This document shows positions 1 through 7,760 of a DNA stretch of 64,000 bases, one piece after another. The DNA is from Cytobacillus eiseniae (GTDB lineage Bacteria > Bacillota > Bacilli > Bacillales > Cytobacillaceae). The position numbers and the translations under genes are program-made. Each line of letters opens with the position of its first letter. Positions within the stretch are counted from its first letter, which is position 1. The notes below the pieces were generated by a model, which was not told the DNA's origin, did not search any database, and was given only the letters and a program-made list of their open reading frames with translations. The stretch covers positions 1 to 64,000 of the forward strand of contig NZ_JAGIKZ010000008.1 in the NCBI RefSeq assembly GCF_017874625.1, in the 5' to 3' direction.

Positions 1-59
1 CAACTTTATCCTACCATATGAAGTGAGGTTTTTTTAATACCACGCTTGAAGCTCTTTAG

Positions 60-86
60 AACCCCCGGCGTAGCCAGGGGTTTTCG
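60..86 (+). other. GC-rich hairpin near left edge, possible insertion-sequence end
   Basis: An imperfect hairpin (AACCCC-C-GGC, loop GTA, GCC-A-GGGGTT) is followed by TTTTC. It could be a terminator for a plus-strand gene outside the window. The stem and the flanking 'GAAGCTCTTTAGAAC' also resemble the structured right ends of IS200/IS605-type elements, but no transposase is in view, so this stays a guess. Confidence 0.3.
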
Positions 87-93
87 AACCCAT

Positions 94-130
94 AAAAAAA
101 AGAACAGTACCATTTGGCACTGTTCTTTTT
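94..130 (-). terminator. Terminator of the CAP-domain gene
   Basis: The stem AAAAAGAACAGT/ACTGTTCTTTTT has a short loop and ends in a T run in minus-strand sense, 16 bases past the stop codon of the CAP protein gene. Confidence 0.85.
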
Positions 131-145
131 AGTAAAAAGAATCGA

Positions 146-1048
146 TTATTTTCCAATGAACATTTGAGTCCAGTAATTACCGTCAGCCACGTGACCAATA
201 CCTAAATGAGTATAGTTTGCATTTAAGATATTTTTACGGTGTCCTTCACTGTTCATCCAAGCATTTACAACTTCTTCAGGTGAACGTTGACCCATTGCAA
301 TGTTTTCCCCAGCAGATTTATAAGAAATTCCAAATTGCTTCATCATATCAAATGGAGATCCGTATGTTGGGCTGTTATGATCAAAATATCCTTTTGCTTT
401 CATATCAGCAGATTTTGTACGTGCTACCTTGCTTAATTCTACATCAAGTGATAGTGCAGACACGCCATTTTTAGCACGTTCTTGGTTCGTTAATTCTAAC
501 ACTTTTTGCTCATATGCACTTACTGAAGATGATACAGGTGTCGTTTCTTTCGTCTGTTCAGTTTGAGCTGGCTTTTGTGTTTGTGTTTGAGCTGGTTGCT
601 TCTCTACCGGCTTTTGTGTTTGCGTTTGAGCTGGTTGCTCTTCTACCGGCTTTTGTGTTTGCGTTTGAGCTGGCTGTTTTTCTGCTGGCTTTTGTGTTTG
701 TACTTGAACTGGTTGCTTTTCTGCTGGCTTTTGTGTTTGTTCTTTAGCTGGTTGATTTACTACTGGTTTTTGAATTTGTTCTTTAGATAGTTGTTTTTCA
801 ACTTGTTTTAATAAGTCTGGTATTTGTATATTAGACTGATTGAAGTTCCATTTAATATTGTAATCTTTCATTACCTTTTGGATTAAGCTATTAATTTGTT
901 CATTATTTAGATTCGTAGATTGAACAAGTTGAGCCTTCACTTGATTTGGTGTTGGGCAATTAGATGCGGCATCTGCCTTATTTACCACCGGATTTGAAAC
1001 TAGTAATGCCGCTGCTGCCGCTACTGATAAAAATACTTTTTTATTCAT
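146..1048 (-). CDS. Secreted CAP-domain (SCP/PR-1-like) protein, YkwD family
   Basis: This is a 300-residue exported protein. Residues 1-28 form a signal peptide (MNKKVFLSVAAAAALL). A linker around residues 95-165 carries five imperfect 13-residue repeats of the type TQKPAEKQPAQTQ. The last 125 residues are a CAP domain with the family landmarks (FDHNSP, GENIA, and a GHRKNIL segment). The ATG at 1048 is chosen because AGGGAGG lies just upstream; a longer frame to 1102 lacks a ribosome site and would mask the signal peptide. In Bacillus, YkwD-type CAP proteins are secreted or spore associated, and their substrate is mostly unknown. A wall-spanning role for the linker is inferred. Confidence 0.9.
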   Translation of the reverse strand: MNKKVFLSVAAAAALLVSNPVVNKADAASNCPTPNQVKAQLVQSTNLNNEQINSLIQKVMKDYNIKWNFNQSNIQIPDLLKQVEKQLSKEQIQKPVVNQPAKEQTQKPAEKQPVQVQTQKPAEKQPAQTQTQKPVEEQPAQTQTQKPVEKQPAQTQTQKPAQTEQTKETTPVSSSVSAYEQKVLELTNQERAKNGVSALSLDVELSKVARTKSADMKAKGYFDHNSPTYGSPFDMMKQFGISYKSAGENIAMGQRSPEEVVNAWMNSEGHRKNILNANYTHLGIGHVADGNYWTQMFIGK

Positions 1049-1471
1049 TATGAAAATCCTCCCTGTTGTTCGAGTAATTTTTATGCTGTGTAACTTGCTC
1101 AATCATCATAACACATGCTTTTTAGTAATATTTCAGGAAGGAAATGACAAATGGTCGTATAAAGTAAAAGGAATTGGATATTACAGGAAATATAATAGAC
1201 TTTAAAAGGACAAAACCCTTTGTTTTACTACTTTTCTTTAAAAATAGTAGAACAAAAAATAGATTAGGATGATTTTCCATTTTTGGTGCAGGAACTTTTG
1301 AAATACCAAAATAAAACTAGTAAATCATTATTGACAGGTTTTTTAGCTGCCCTTTTGTTTTACTTTTATTACGTGTATATTACGTATGTTTAGATTAGAT
1401 TAGATTAGATTAGATAAAATGAAACACCTTCAGTAAAGGAAAATTTAGTCATTCATGCGAGAAAAATAGAT
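1049..1471. other. Intergenic region with TAGAT microsatellite
   Basis: This gene-free AT-rich stretch holds the upstream region of the CAP gene and five perfect tandem TAGAT units at 1391-1415. I see no convincing small ORF with a ribosome site and no structured RNA. Confidence 0.6.
1391..1415. repeat. TAGAT x5 pentanucleotide tandem repeat
   Basis: Five uninterrupted TAGAT units lie in non-coding DNA between the CAP gene and the lipoprotein gene. A repeat of this kind can slip during replication, but no promoter overlap is evident. Confidence 0.9.
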
Positions 1472-1500
1472 CAAAAGAAAAGCAGCCAAATTGGCTGCTC
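1472..1500 (-). terminator. Terminator of the two-component operon
   Basis: The hairpin AGCAGCCAA/TTGGCTGCT at 1481-1499 is followed in minus sense by TTTTCTTTTGA, immediately after the FixH/YtkA-like gene. Confidence 0.85.
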
Positions 1501-1504
1501 ATAA

Positions 1505-1966
1505 CTAATGATCACCATGCTCTCCATCTGCTTCTTCCCCATCCATTTTCATTGGTGGTGATTCCTCTTCGGGTTCACTCGGTTGTCCGATAATAAATTC
1601 CTTTTTAGGCATCGCATGCATGTCCTTAGCAGTTACATGTGAATATATATAATAGGTTCCTTCTTCAGTAAAGCTTTTTTCTAACCGATAAATGCCATTT
1701 TCTGCATGTTCAACATCGACTTTCTCATGATTTTCATCATGTGCACGCCATATTTCAAAATTCACATCATCTGCATCTGAAACCTCTTTCCCGCCATATG
1801 TGACTTTCGCTTCAAAAATAACGGGTTCATTTACCTCTGCTTTCTCAGGATTAATCGTTAAATCCACTTCAATAATTTTAAGCTCTTCTTCCTTGCTTTC
1901 TGATGTACATGCAGCAGTAAATAGAACTGTCATTAGCAATAATAGAAATAAAATACTTTTTTTCAT
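1505..1966 (-). CDS. FixH/YtkA-like lipoprotein
   Basis: This is a 153-residue lipoprotein with a lipobox ending in TAAC (Cys20) after a short hydrophobic leader. The body fits the YtkA/FixH-like beta-sandwich (conserved region NPEKAEVNEPVIFEAKV, later GTYYIYSHVTA). The C-terminus is acidic and rich in Met and His (DMHAMP, PPMKMDGE, EHGDH), which suggests metal contact, possibly copper; that is inference. It is the last gene of an operon, 16 bases after the histidine kinase, so it may be the output or sensor partner of that system. Relatives often sit beside oxidase or copper genes. Confidence 0.75.
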   Translation of the reverse strand: MKKSILFLLLLMTVLFTAACTSESKEEELKIIEVDLTINPEKAEVNEPVIFEAKVTYGGKEVSDADDVNFEIWRAHDENHEKVDVEHAENGIYRLEKSFTEEGTYYIYSHVTAKDMHAMPKKEFIIGQPSEPEEESPPMKMDGEEADGEHGDH

Positions 1967-1982
1967 TGTTTTCTCTCCTTCT

Positions 1983-3377
1983 CTATTCTAAAACTGGTAA
2001 GTGAATTTGTATCGTCGTCCCTTTTCCAATCGTACTATTAATTATTAAGCTTCCTCCATGGAGAATAACTAATTGCTCTGCAATCGCAAGTCCTAAGCCA
2101 GTTCCTCCATCTTTTCTTGTCCTTGCCTTATTCACACGATAGAATCGTTGTTTAATTTTGTCCAAATGATCAGCAGGAATGCCAATCCCTGAATCGACAA
2201 TCTCGATACAGCAGCCTTTCTCTATTGCAAATAATTTTAGATGGATACTTCCTTTCTCAGTATAACAAATCGCATTATCTAATATATTTTGGAGCACTTG
2301 CTCTAATCTGCCCTCATCCCCATTAATAATAATATCTGGATCAAGCTCATATCGGAACTGTAAGTTCTTTTCTTTAATTTTTGGCAAATACTTTTGGATC
2401 GCATCTTCAATTAATTGAGCAAGTGGAAGTGGATGCATTATGATTTGGTAATCATCAGAATCAAGCCGTGATAAATCTAACAGATCTCCAACTAATCTTT
2501 CCATTCTGCCTGCCTCACGGTATATTAACATCAGATGCTTTGAAGCATCCTCACTATTCGCAATTCCTGTAAGTAATGCATTGCTATAGCCCTTCACATA
2601 ACTTACAGGCGTCCTAAGCTCATGTGATACATTTGCTAGAAACTCTTTCTTTCGCTCGTCTTCTTTTTGGATTGAAGTTGCCATATGGTTAAATGCAAGA
2701 GCGAGTTGTCCAACCTCATCCTTTGAGTGATTATTAATTCTCACAGAATAGTCACCTTTTGAAACCATTCCTGCAGCATGTTTCATTTCAAGCAATGGCT
2801 TTGTTAGTTTTCGGACGAGGAATGTTCCTAAGAAAATGGCCAAAACTAAAAATAAAATAGCTGCAATTAGCCATAAATAAGCAAAGTCTGTTGTCACTTC
2901 TGAAATTTTTGTTAATGGGATATAGAGATAAATAATCCCTTCTAATCGATTTTCATCTAAAAGTGGAATAACAACAGCCATAATTTTGCGATCAAAACGC
3001 TCTTCATATCCTAATTTCTGTACAGCTTTCCCTGCAAGCAAATCCTCTCTCTCTTCTCCACTTATCAAAGATTCATAATCAATATCAAACGGCAGACATG
3101 CGCTTAGTTCACGGGGATTATTTACAATAAAAATTTCAGTCTCCGATTTTGAACTATACCAATCAATCCGCTCCTTTAGATCATCTGACAATGGCCCACC
3201 TTCATACTCAAGCGCAAGCCTTCTACCTTCTTCAAGTAAAGCCGTTTCAACATTCTCAACATAAAGTTTTTCATAAAAAAAGTAAGACAAGAAATAGGAA
3301 TACAAAATAGTGACAACAATTGCTGCAATGATTGTCAGCCACAGTTTCCTCGTCAGGCTACTAGTTAAGCGTTTCAT
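1983..3377 (-). CDS. Membrane sensor histidine kinase
   Basis: This 464-residue kinase has TM1 near residues 13-35, an extracytoplasmic sensor of about 130 residues, TM2 near 168-188, a HAMP linker, a HisKA domain with the phosphorylated His252 in SHELRTP, and an ATPase domain with QNILDNA (N box), DSGIGIP and GGTGLGLAI. The start at 3377 is preferred over the longer frame to 3413 because ATGA there overlaps the stop of the response regulator, the usual sign of translational coupling. It phosphorylates the regulator encoded just upstream. The signal is unknown; neighbouring lipoproteins point to something at the cell surface. Confidence 0.92.
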   Translation of the reverse strand: MKRLTSSLTRKLWLTIIAAIVVTILYSYFLSYFFYEKLYVENVETALLEEGRRLALEYEGGPLSDDLKERIDWYSSKSETEIFIVNNPRELSACLPFDIDYESLISGEEREDLLAGKAVQKLGYEERFDRKIMAVVIPLLDENRLEGIIYLYIPLTKISEVTTDFAYLWLIAAILFLVLAIFLGTFLVRKLTKPLLEMKHAAGMVSKGDYSVRINNHSKDEVGQLALAFNHMATSIQKEDERKKEFLANVSHELRTPVSYVKGYSNALLTGIANSEDASKHLMLIYREAGRMERLVGDLLDLSRLDSDDYQIIMHPLPLAQLIEDAIQKYLPKIKEKNLQFRYELDPDIIINGDEGRLEQVLQNILDNAICYTEKGSIHLKLFAIEKGCCIEIVDSGIGIPADHLDKIKQRFYRVNKARTRKDGGTGLGLAIAEQLVILHGGSLIINSTIGKGTTIQIHLPVLE

Positions 3378-4057
3378 TCTGAAGGCACCTCTAATTTGTA
3401 ACCAATGCCCCATACAGTTTGGATATAGTCAGCAATTCCAAGCTTCATTCTTAATGTTTTAACATGGGTATCTACTGTACGTAAACTTCCGAAATAACCG
3501 ATTCCCCATATATGCTCAAGCAGCTGCTCTCTACTTAAAGCCTGTGCATAATGCTCAGCAAGAAATAATAGAAGATCAAATTCCTTCATTGTTAAAGCAA
3601 TTAGATCCCCATTTACTGCAACAGTTCTTGACATCCGGTCTATTAATATTTCCCCTATATGTATTTGAGTTTTTGCTTCCGTACTCTTTACATTTGACCT
3701 GCGAAGCACTGCTTCAATTCTAGCTGTCAGCTCACCAGGACTAAATGGTTTAACAATATAATCATCTCCTCCTAACTTTAAGCCTTTGACTTTATCCCAC
3801 TCTTCACCTTTTGCCGATAAAAAGATAATCGGCGTATTATATTTTTCTCTGATTTTCTGACAAACCTGATAGCCATCTTCATCAGGCATCATAATATCAA
3901 GGATAATGAGATCCATCGCCTTGCGCTTTAATAGTTCATATCCTTCCTTCCCACTTGATGCAAGAAACACACGATACCCTGCATTTTCTAAATACATTTC
4001 CGCAAGATGACCCATATCCTCTTCATCATCAATTACTAAAATTGTTAATTGCCCCAT
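3374..4057 (-). CDS. OmpR/PhoB-family response regulator
   Basis: This is a 227-residue two-domain regulator. The receiver carries the acidic pair D10-D11, phospho-acceptor Asp54 in LIILDIMMP, and the conserved Lys in YIVKPF. The C-terminal winged helix ends with the family signature around TVDTHVKTLRMKLG and WGIGYKL. It sits 2 bases after the beta-propeller lipoprotein gene and overlaps the kinase gene by 4 bases. A direct repeat TGTGA spaced 11 bp apart in the operon promoter region (5088-5103) is a plausible binding site for autoregulation. Confidence 0.93.
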   Translation of the reverse strand: MGQLTILVIDDEEDMGHLAEMYLENAGYRVFLASSGKEGYELLKRKAMDLIILDIMMPDEDGYQVCQKIREKYNTPIIFLSAKGEEWDKVKGLKLGGDDYIVKPFSPGELTARIEAVLRRSNVKSTEAKTQIHIGEILIDRMSRTVAVNGDLIALTMKEFDLLLFLAEHYAQALSREQLLEHIWGIGYFGSLRTVDTHVKTLRMKLGIADYIQTVWGIGYKLEVPSE

Positions 4058-4059
4058 AT

Positions 4060-5034
4060 TTATCTCTCCCTTAATACAATTTGAAAGGGCCCATTTCCAA
4101 CTGGAATTGTTTTCATTCTTTCTAAACTGTCTGGTTGAATGATATGAAGGTCATTGCTGTCATAACCTGCAATCAGCAGTTGATCCGTTCTTACGATCAT
4201 CTCAAAAGGATTAGCCCCTACAATGACTGATTCTAGCACTTCCCCATTTTCATTTAATTTATATAACATACTAGTCCCATGGCTTAACACAAACACATGA
4301 TCAGCATACCCAAGAAAATTAACAGGCATTAATGGGGCAGCAATATTCCTCTTAAATTCTCCTGATTGAGAATCATAAACATGAATATTCTTTTCTATTT
4401 CAGCACCTGCTCCATGACCCCCAATCCAAATTTCATTTCTATTTTCGATTAGCCATGCACCTGCAGCAGATGGATGGATTGGAAAGCCATTTAATTTTTC
4501 CTGTTTATTCAAGTCGATCACTGTTAATATCTCTTTATTAAAACTTAGAACGAATAGCTTTTGATTTGCTTCAGATTCCAAAATCGTTAATGGATTTCTT
4601 TCAGTCCTAACTTCCCATTGCTCTACTCCTTCAAAATCAAAAAATCGAATTTCACTTAAGTTTTGGTCTACTAGTGCAATGGTTGAACTCGTTTTAAGCA
4701 GCTTTCCATTCACAATTCCTTTCCCTGTTTCCCAGCTATCTATTAGACTTCCTGACTTTAAGGAATAAAGGTCAACTGTTTCCACTTGTTTGCCATAGAG
4801 CAACAGACTGTCACCATCAGGTAAGATAACTGCCCCAGTATAAGGCTTCTTCATCTCCCAATCGACCATTCTTGTTTTTTTTTCTAAATCAATGAATGTA
4901 ATAGTCATATCTTTAATATTCACGGTTGCCGCTAATGAGACATGCTCATCGATTGGTGAATACCGATCTTTCGTACATGAAGAAAGAACAATGACAGCAA
5001 TGATAACTAAGATAAATTGTCGTAATTTCTTCAT
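4060..5034 (-). CDS. YncE/NHL-like beta-propeller lipoprotein
   Basis: This is a 324-residue lipoprotein with signal peptide and lipobox VLSSC (Cys20). The body is built of repeated blades of about 40-45 residues (VNIKDMTITFIDLE, VETVDLYSLKSG, EILTVIDLNKQ, KNIHVYDSQSGEF, NDLHIIQPDSLER), typical of YVTN/YncE-type propellers that bind ligands or proteins outside the membrane. It is the first gene of a four-gene unit with the regulator, kinase and FixH/YtkA-like lipoprotein. The arrangement suggests an extracytoplasmic ligand sensor or accessory to the kinase, which is inference. Confidence 0.8.
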   Translation of the reverse strand: MKKLRQFILVIIAVIVLSSCTKDRYSPIDEHVSLAATVNIKDMTITFIDLEKKTRMVDWEMKKPYTGAVILPDGDSLLLYGKQVETVDLYSLKSGSLIDSWETGKGIVNGKLLKTSSTIALVDQNLSEIRFFDFEGVEQWEVRTERNPLTILESEANQKLFVLSFNKEILTVIDLNKQEKLNGFPIHPSAAGAWLIENRNEIWIGGHGAGAEIEKNIHVYDSQSGEFKRNIAAPLMPVNFLGYADHVFVLSHGTSMLYKLNENGEVLESVIVGANPFEMIVRTDQLLIAGYDSNDLHIIQPDSLERMKTIPVGNGPFQIVLRER

Positions 5035-5072
5035 CTAGCCGCAGCATCTCCCTCTAACACTTTATTTCAACG

Positions 5073-5103
5073 ATTTTACACGAGATTTGTGAGAAAACTG
5101 TGA
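5073..5103 (-). promoter_or_regulatory. Candidate promoter and OmpR-type direct repeat
   Basis: In minus sense TCACA is repeated with an 11-bp period (plus-strand TGTGA at 5088-5092 and 5099-5103), followed by TGTAAAAT, a possible extended -10. One-turn-spaced direct repeats are typical of OmpR-family sites. It lies about 55-70 bp upstream of the lipoprotein start. Confidence 0.45.
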
Positions 5104-5123
5104 AATGTAATTGTGTATTTTGT

Positions 5124-5399
5124 TTATAATTGTACTTTATTCATTTCATCTAAATGAATTTGGATTAAATGATTTTTATCAGCGATAGATAATTGGGATT
5201 CCATAATTCTTTTCACTGCAAGATAAAACTTTTCATGCAGCGATTTCCTCACTCTTGGATGCGAATTTTCATCTTTAATCTCCCTAGCAATCGCTTCCTT
5301 GAGGATTTGTTCAGCCTCTTTCTCTCCAGCAAGCAGTCGATTATTCCACAGTGTACGATATTTATTTAATAAATGGCTGTAATTCACTTCAGCATTCAT
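5124..5399 (-). CDS. Small conserved-looking hypothetical protein
   Basis: I do not recognise this 91-residue soluble protein. It is charged and probably alpha-helical (HLLNKYRTLWNNRLLAGEKEAEQILKEA is one helix-like region), with no membrane segment or metal motif. The ATG at 5399 is preferred to a longer frame reaching 5567, because the extension is rich in Phe/Tyr/Cys, overlaps the promoter of the divergent zinc-ribbon gene, and has no ribosome site; GTGGGG lies before 5399. Confidence 0.6.
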   Translation of the reverse strand: MNAEVNYSHLLNKYRTLWNNRLLAGEKEAEQILKEAIAREIKDENSHPRVRKSLHEKFYLAVKRIMESQLSIADKNHLIQIHLDEMNKVQL

Positions 5400-5505
5400 C
5401 GAATTCCCCACATTCTGTTTACAAATTTGATTCAACCCTATTTTTACATAAATTAAGTCATTTGTGCAAAAATAGTAGAAATACAGTTTGAAGGGAGAAC
5501 AAAAG

Positions 5506-5763
5506 ATGACCTCACCATATTGCTGTCCGAATTGTAAAACAAATAAGAGCCGGTTCAATATTATCAAACAAGTACCACAATCAGTAAAAATGGATCCACA
5601 TTCTGGGATGATTCTAGAGGAATATACGAGTGAAAACTTAAGCCCTTTCCATATTGCCTATCAAGGACCTGATTATAAAATACAATGTGGCTCCTGCGGC
5701 TTAGTAGAGGATGAAAGGACATTTATAAAATTTGGTGAAAAGAATAAAATAGAAATGCGTTGA
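5506..5763 (+). CDS. Small zinc-ribbon protein
   Basis: This is an 85-residue protein with two Cys pairs, CCPNC near the N-terminus and CGSC near residue 65, which should form one zinc ribbon. The ATG at 5506 follows AAGGGAG at ideal distance, so the longer frame from 5488 is rejected. It is divergent from the small gene ending at 5124. No catalytic motif is seen; a nucleic-acid or protein-binding role would be a guess. Confidence 0.75.
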   Translation: MTSPYCCPNCKTNKSRFNIIKQVPQSVKMDPHSGMILEEYTSENLSPFHIAYQGPDYKIQCGSCGLVEDERTFIKFGEKNKIEMR

Positions 5764-5857
5764 TCATTCCCGTATATACTGGAAGGGCGATTCATCCTAC
5801 AATAATAATTGATCTTTATGGTAATCTGTATAAGTTGATTATTCCTGGCCATGAATA

Positions 5858-5888
5858 AAGCTTGAGAAACGCTTCTCAAGCTTTTTTC
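5858..5888. terminator. Bidirectional terminator
   Basis: AAGCTTGAGAA/TTCTCAAGCTT forms an 11-bp perfect stem with loop ACGC, followed by TTTTT on the plus strand. It separates two convergent genes (zinc ribbon and secreted protein). Confidence 0.85.
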
Positions 5889-6717
5889 AATCCAAATATA
5901 ATTTGCTATCCTTTAGAAATTCAATGCTATCTATTTTCCATGCATCTATAGCTGAAAAACGAACAATAGACATCGTCCCTTTAAAATACTTCTTGCCGCT
6001 ATTTTTTATTTGCATTTCAACTTCCACTGGCACCTCTAGACTTAATTCTCCCTCAAGATCTTCGACAGGCAACACTGACATACGTGTCAACCGAATATTT
6101 TCAATTCGTTGTAAATACTTGTTCCATTTTATGTCTTGTAAAGAAATTGCTGAAATAATCAAAGAATCCTGCTGCTTTAATCCTGCAATATACGCACTGA
6201 TCATTTCATATGGATCTGCATTCGCTACATAGGCCTCCAGATTTCCAGCTGCCTTTAAAATCATTAACTTATGGGATAGATCCATAAAGTTTGTCCGATG
6301 AGTCGTACTCCCATAAAAATGAATACAAAAATGACCTGGAAAGTTATTTTTTAATGCGCCTGCCCCATGAGGCATTCCATGCATGGAAGCAGCAATCCAG
6401 CGATCTTCATGAATAACGATAATTGCACGCCTTTTCCAGCTCCATTTGCCATCATATATATCTTTCATTATCTTTGTATCAATATTCGTTAATGGCTGAA
6501 CATCTGCATGGTTGCTGCCTGCACGCCTTTGCACTTGAAACTTATTGCCCGTTTCAACATCCATCACAGTAAACTTACTGTATTTCGGCAATAATTTATT
6601 TGCAGTTTCCCATTGAAGCATTTCAATCACAATTCCAACTCCAGCTCCATTTGCAAACACGATAGAGCTATGCATGAACATAAAAAAGGATACTATAATT
6701 ACAATCGGGGACTTCAT
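5887..6717 (-). CDS. Exported protein of unknown function
   Basis: This is a 276-residue protein with a cleavable signal peptide (about residues 1-23, ending SIVFA-N). Its central region is rich in conserved-looking His, Gly and Trp motifs: AGSNHADVQPL, WSWKRRAI, SMHGMPHGAG and GHFCIHFYGSTTH. The His/Cys cluster looks like an active or metal site, but I cannot assign a family. The C-terminal 90 residues resemble a small secreted beta domain. The ATG at 6717 follows GTGGAG; a GTG at 6726 is possible. It is convergent with the zinc-ribbon gene. Confidence 0.7.
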   Translation of the reverse strand: MKSPIVIIVSFFMFMHSSIVFANGAGVGIVIEMLQWETANKLLPKYSKFTVMDVETGNKFQVQRRAGSNHADVQPLTNIDTKIMKDIYDGKWSWKRRAIIVIHEDRWIAASMHGMPHGAGALKNNFPGHFCIHFYGSTTHRTNFMDLSHKLMILKAAGNLEAYVANADPYEMISAYIAGLKQQDSLIISAISLQDIKWNKYLQRIENIRLTRMSVLPVEDLEGELSLEVPVEVEMQIKNSGKKYFKGTMSIVRFSAIDAWKIDSIEFLKDSKLYLD

Positions 6718-6803
6718 TTTCTCCACTCAATTTCCTATTTATTTTTCAATGGCTCATTTACATTCTCTTCAAAAGTTTCCCAAAGTGGCAAGGATTATAT
6801 TCA

Positions 6804-6838
6804 TAAAAAAAACATGTTCCGCACGGAACATGTTTTTT
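6804..6838 (-). terminator. Terminator of the CobW-family gene
   Basis: AACATGTTCCG/CGGAACATGTT is flanked by A and T runs on both sides, 8 bases after the GTPase stop codon. It could work on both strands. Confidence 0.9.
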
Positions 6839-6845
6839 CTCATTC

Positions 6846-7760
6846 TTATTTTTCTAATGCCTGAAGCTGCTCTTCAATCTCGTTCCAATTCATATTTTCA
6901 CCAATAAACACGATATTTTGCGGCATGTTCATATTTTCAGGTAAAAACAAGGGCATCCCATAGGAGTATTGAAAAAGCATCGGATAGGTTGTTGAATGAA
7001 ACTTCACATAGCCTTTAATTCGATAAATCGTATCTGGCAAGCCTCTTAAAAATGCTTCAAATTCAGTTTGCTCAATCGCTTTTGTAAATTGATAAACAAA
7101 TGTGCTTAATTTCAAGTCAAGCTCAGCATGAGAACGTGCCTGTCCTGCTTTCACGCTTGACGATAATTTTCTCACCTGTGACATTGGCACTTTTGCATAT
7201 GTCGTTAATATTGAGAATGCATGCGAATTTACTGCTTGAACTTCCATCGTTACTTTTGACTGCTCACTTTCGGATAAATCATCCGTTTTATTCAACAATA
7301 TTAAATCAGCATGACGAACCTGTTCTATTAATAATTGTTGTACTTGCGGGCTTAATAATTTCCGATCGAGCCATCGTTTTCCATCAACAACAGAGATAAT
7401 CCCTTTCATCTCCATACGATCTACAAAAAGTGGAGACATCACGGCATCCAATACTTCTACAGGATGAGCTGCGCCTGTTGCTTCTATATAAATGACTTCA
7501 GGCTTACTTATTACTAATAACTCTTGGAGCTGGGATTCTAGCTTATCTTGAATCGTGCAGCAGATACAGCCATCAAGCAGTTCCTTAAGAGGAATGTCCT
7601 CATCCACTGCATTTGAATCAATCGATACCTTTCCAAGCTCATTCATCATAACTGCAACTTTTCGATTTTGCCTTTTTTCCTCTGTGAGTAGCTGCTTAAG
7701 CAATGTCGTCTTGCCACTTCCTAAGAACCCAGCTAATACATATATTTCAGTCTTATTCAT
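6846..7760 (-). CDS. CobW/COG0523-family zinc-type GTPase
   Basis: This is a 304-residue G3E GTPase. Walker A is GFLGSGKTT (11-19), the family metal motif CICC is at 65-68, the ENELG-like segment MMNELG is near 39, and LLNKTD is the guanine-specificity motif. The C-terminal 100 residues form the CobW_C domain. COG0523 proteins insert or deliver metals, often zinc, to client enzymes, and many are expressed in metal starvation. The start overlaps the end of ctpA by 8 bases, so the two are probably co-translated. No Zur-type operator is evident here. Confidence 0.9.
   Translation of the reverse strand: MNKTEIYVLAGFLGSGKTTLLKQLLTEEKRQNRKVAVMMNELGKVSIDSNAVDEDIPLKELLDGCICCTIQDKLESQLQELLVISKPEVIYIEATGAAHPVEVLDAVMSPLFVDRMEMKGIISVVDGKRWLDRKLLSPQVQQLLIEQVRHADLILLNKTDDLSESEQSKVTMEVQAVNSHAFSILTTYAKVPMSQVRKLSSSVKAGQARSHAELDLKLSTFVYQFTKAIEQTEFEAFLRGLPDTIYRIKGYVKFHSTTYPMLFQYSYGMPLFLPENMNMPQNIVFIGENMNWNEIEEQLQALEK

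Noticed and set aside
514-790. Plus-strand open frames of 75-77 codons rich in Leu/Phe/Val
   Set aside because: They are shadows of the CAP protein's repeat region, with repeated codons on the other strand.
5400-5567. N-terminal extension of the small gene at 5124
   Set aside because: No ribosome site; overlaps the promoter and start of the divergent zinc-ribbon gene.
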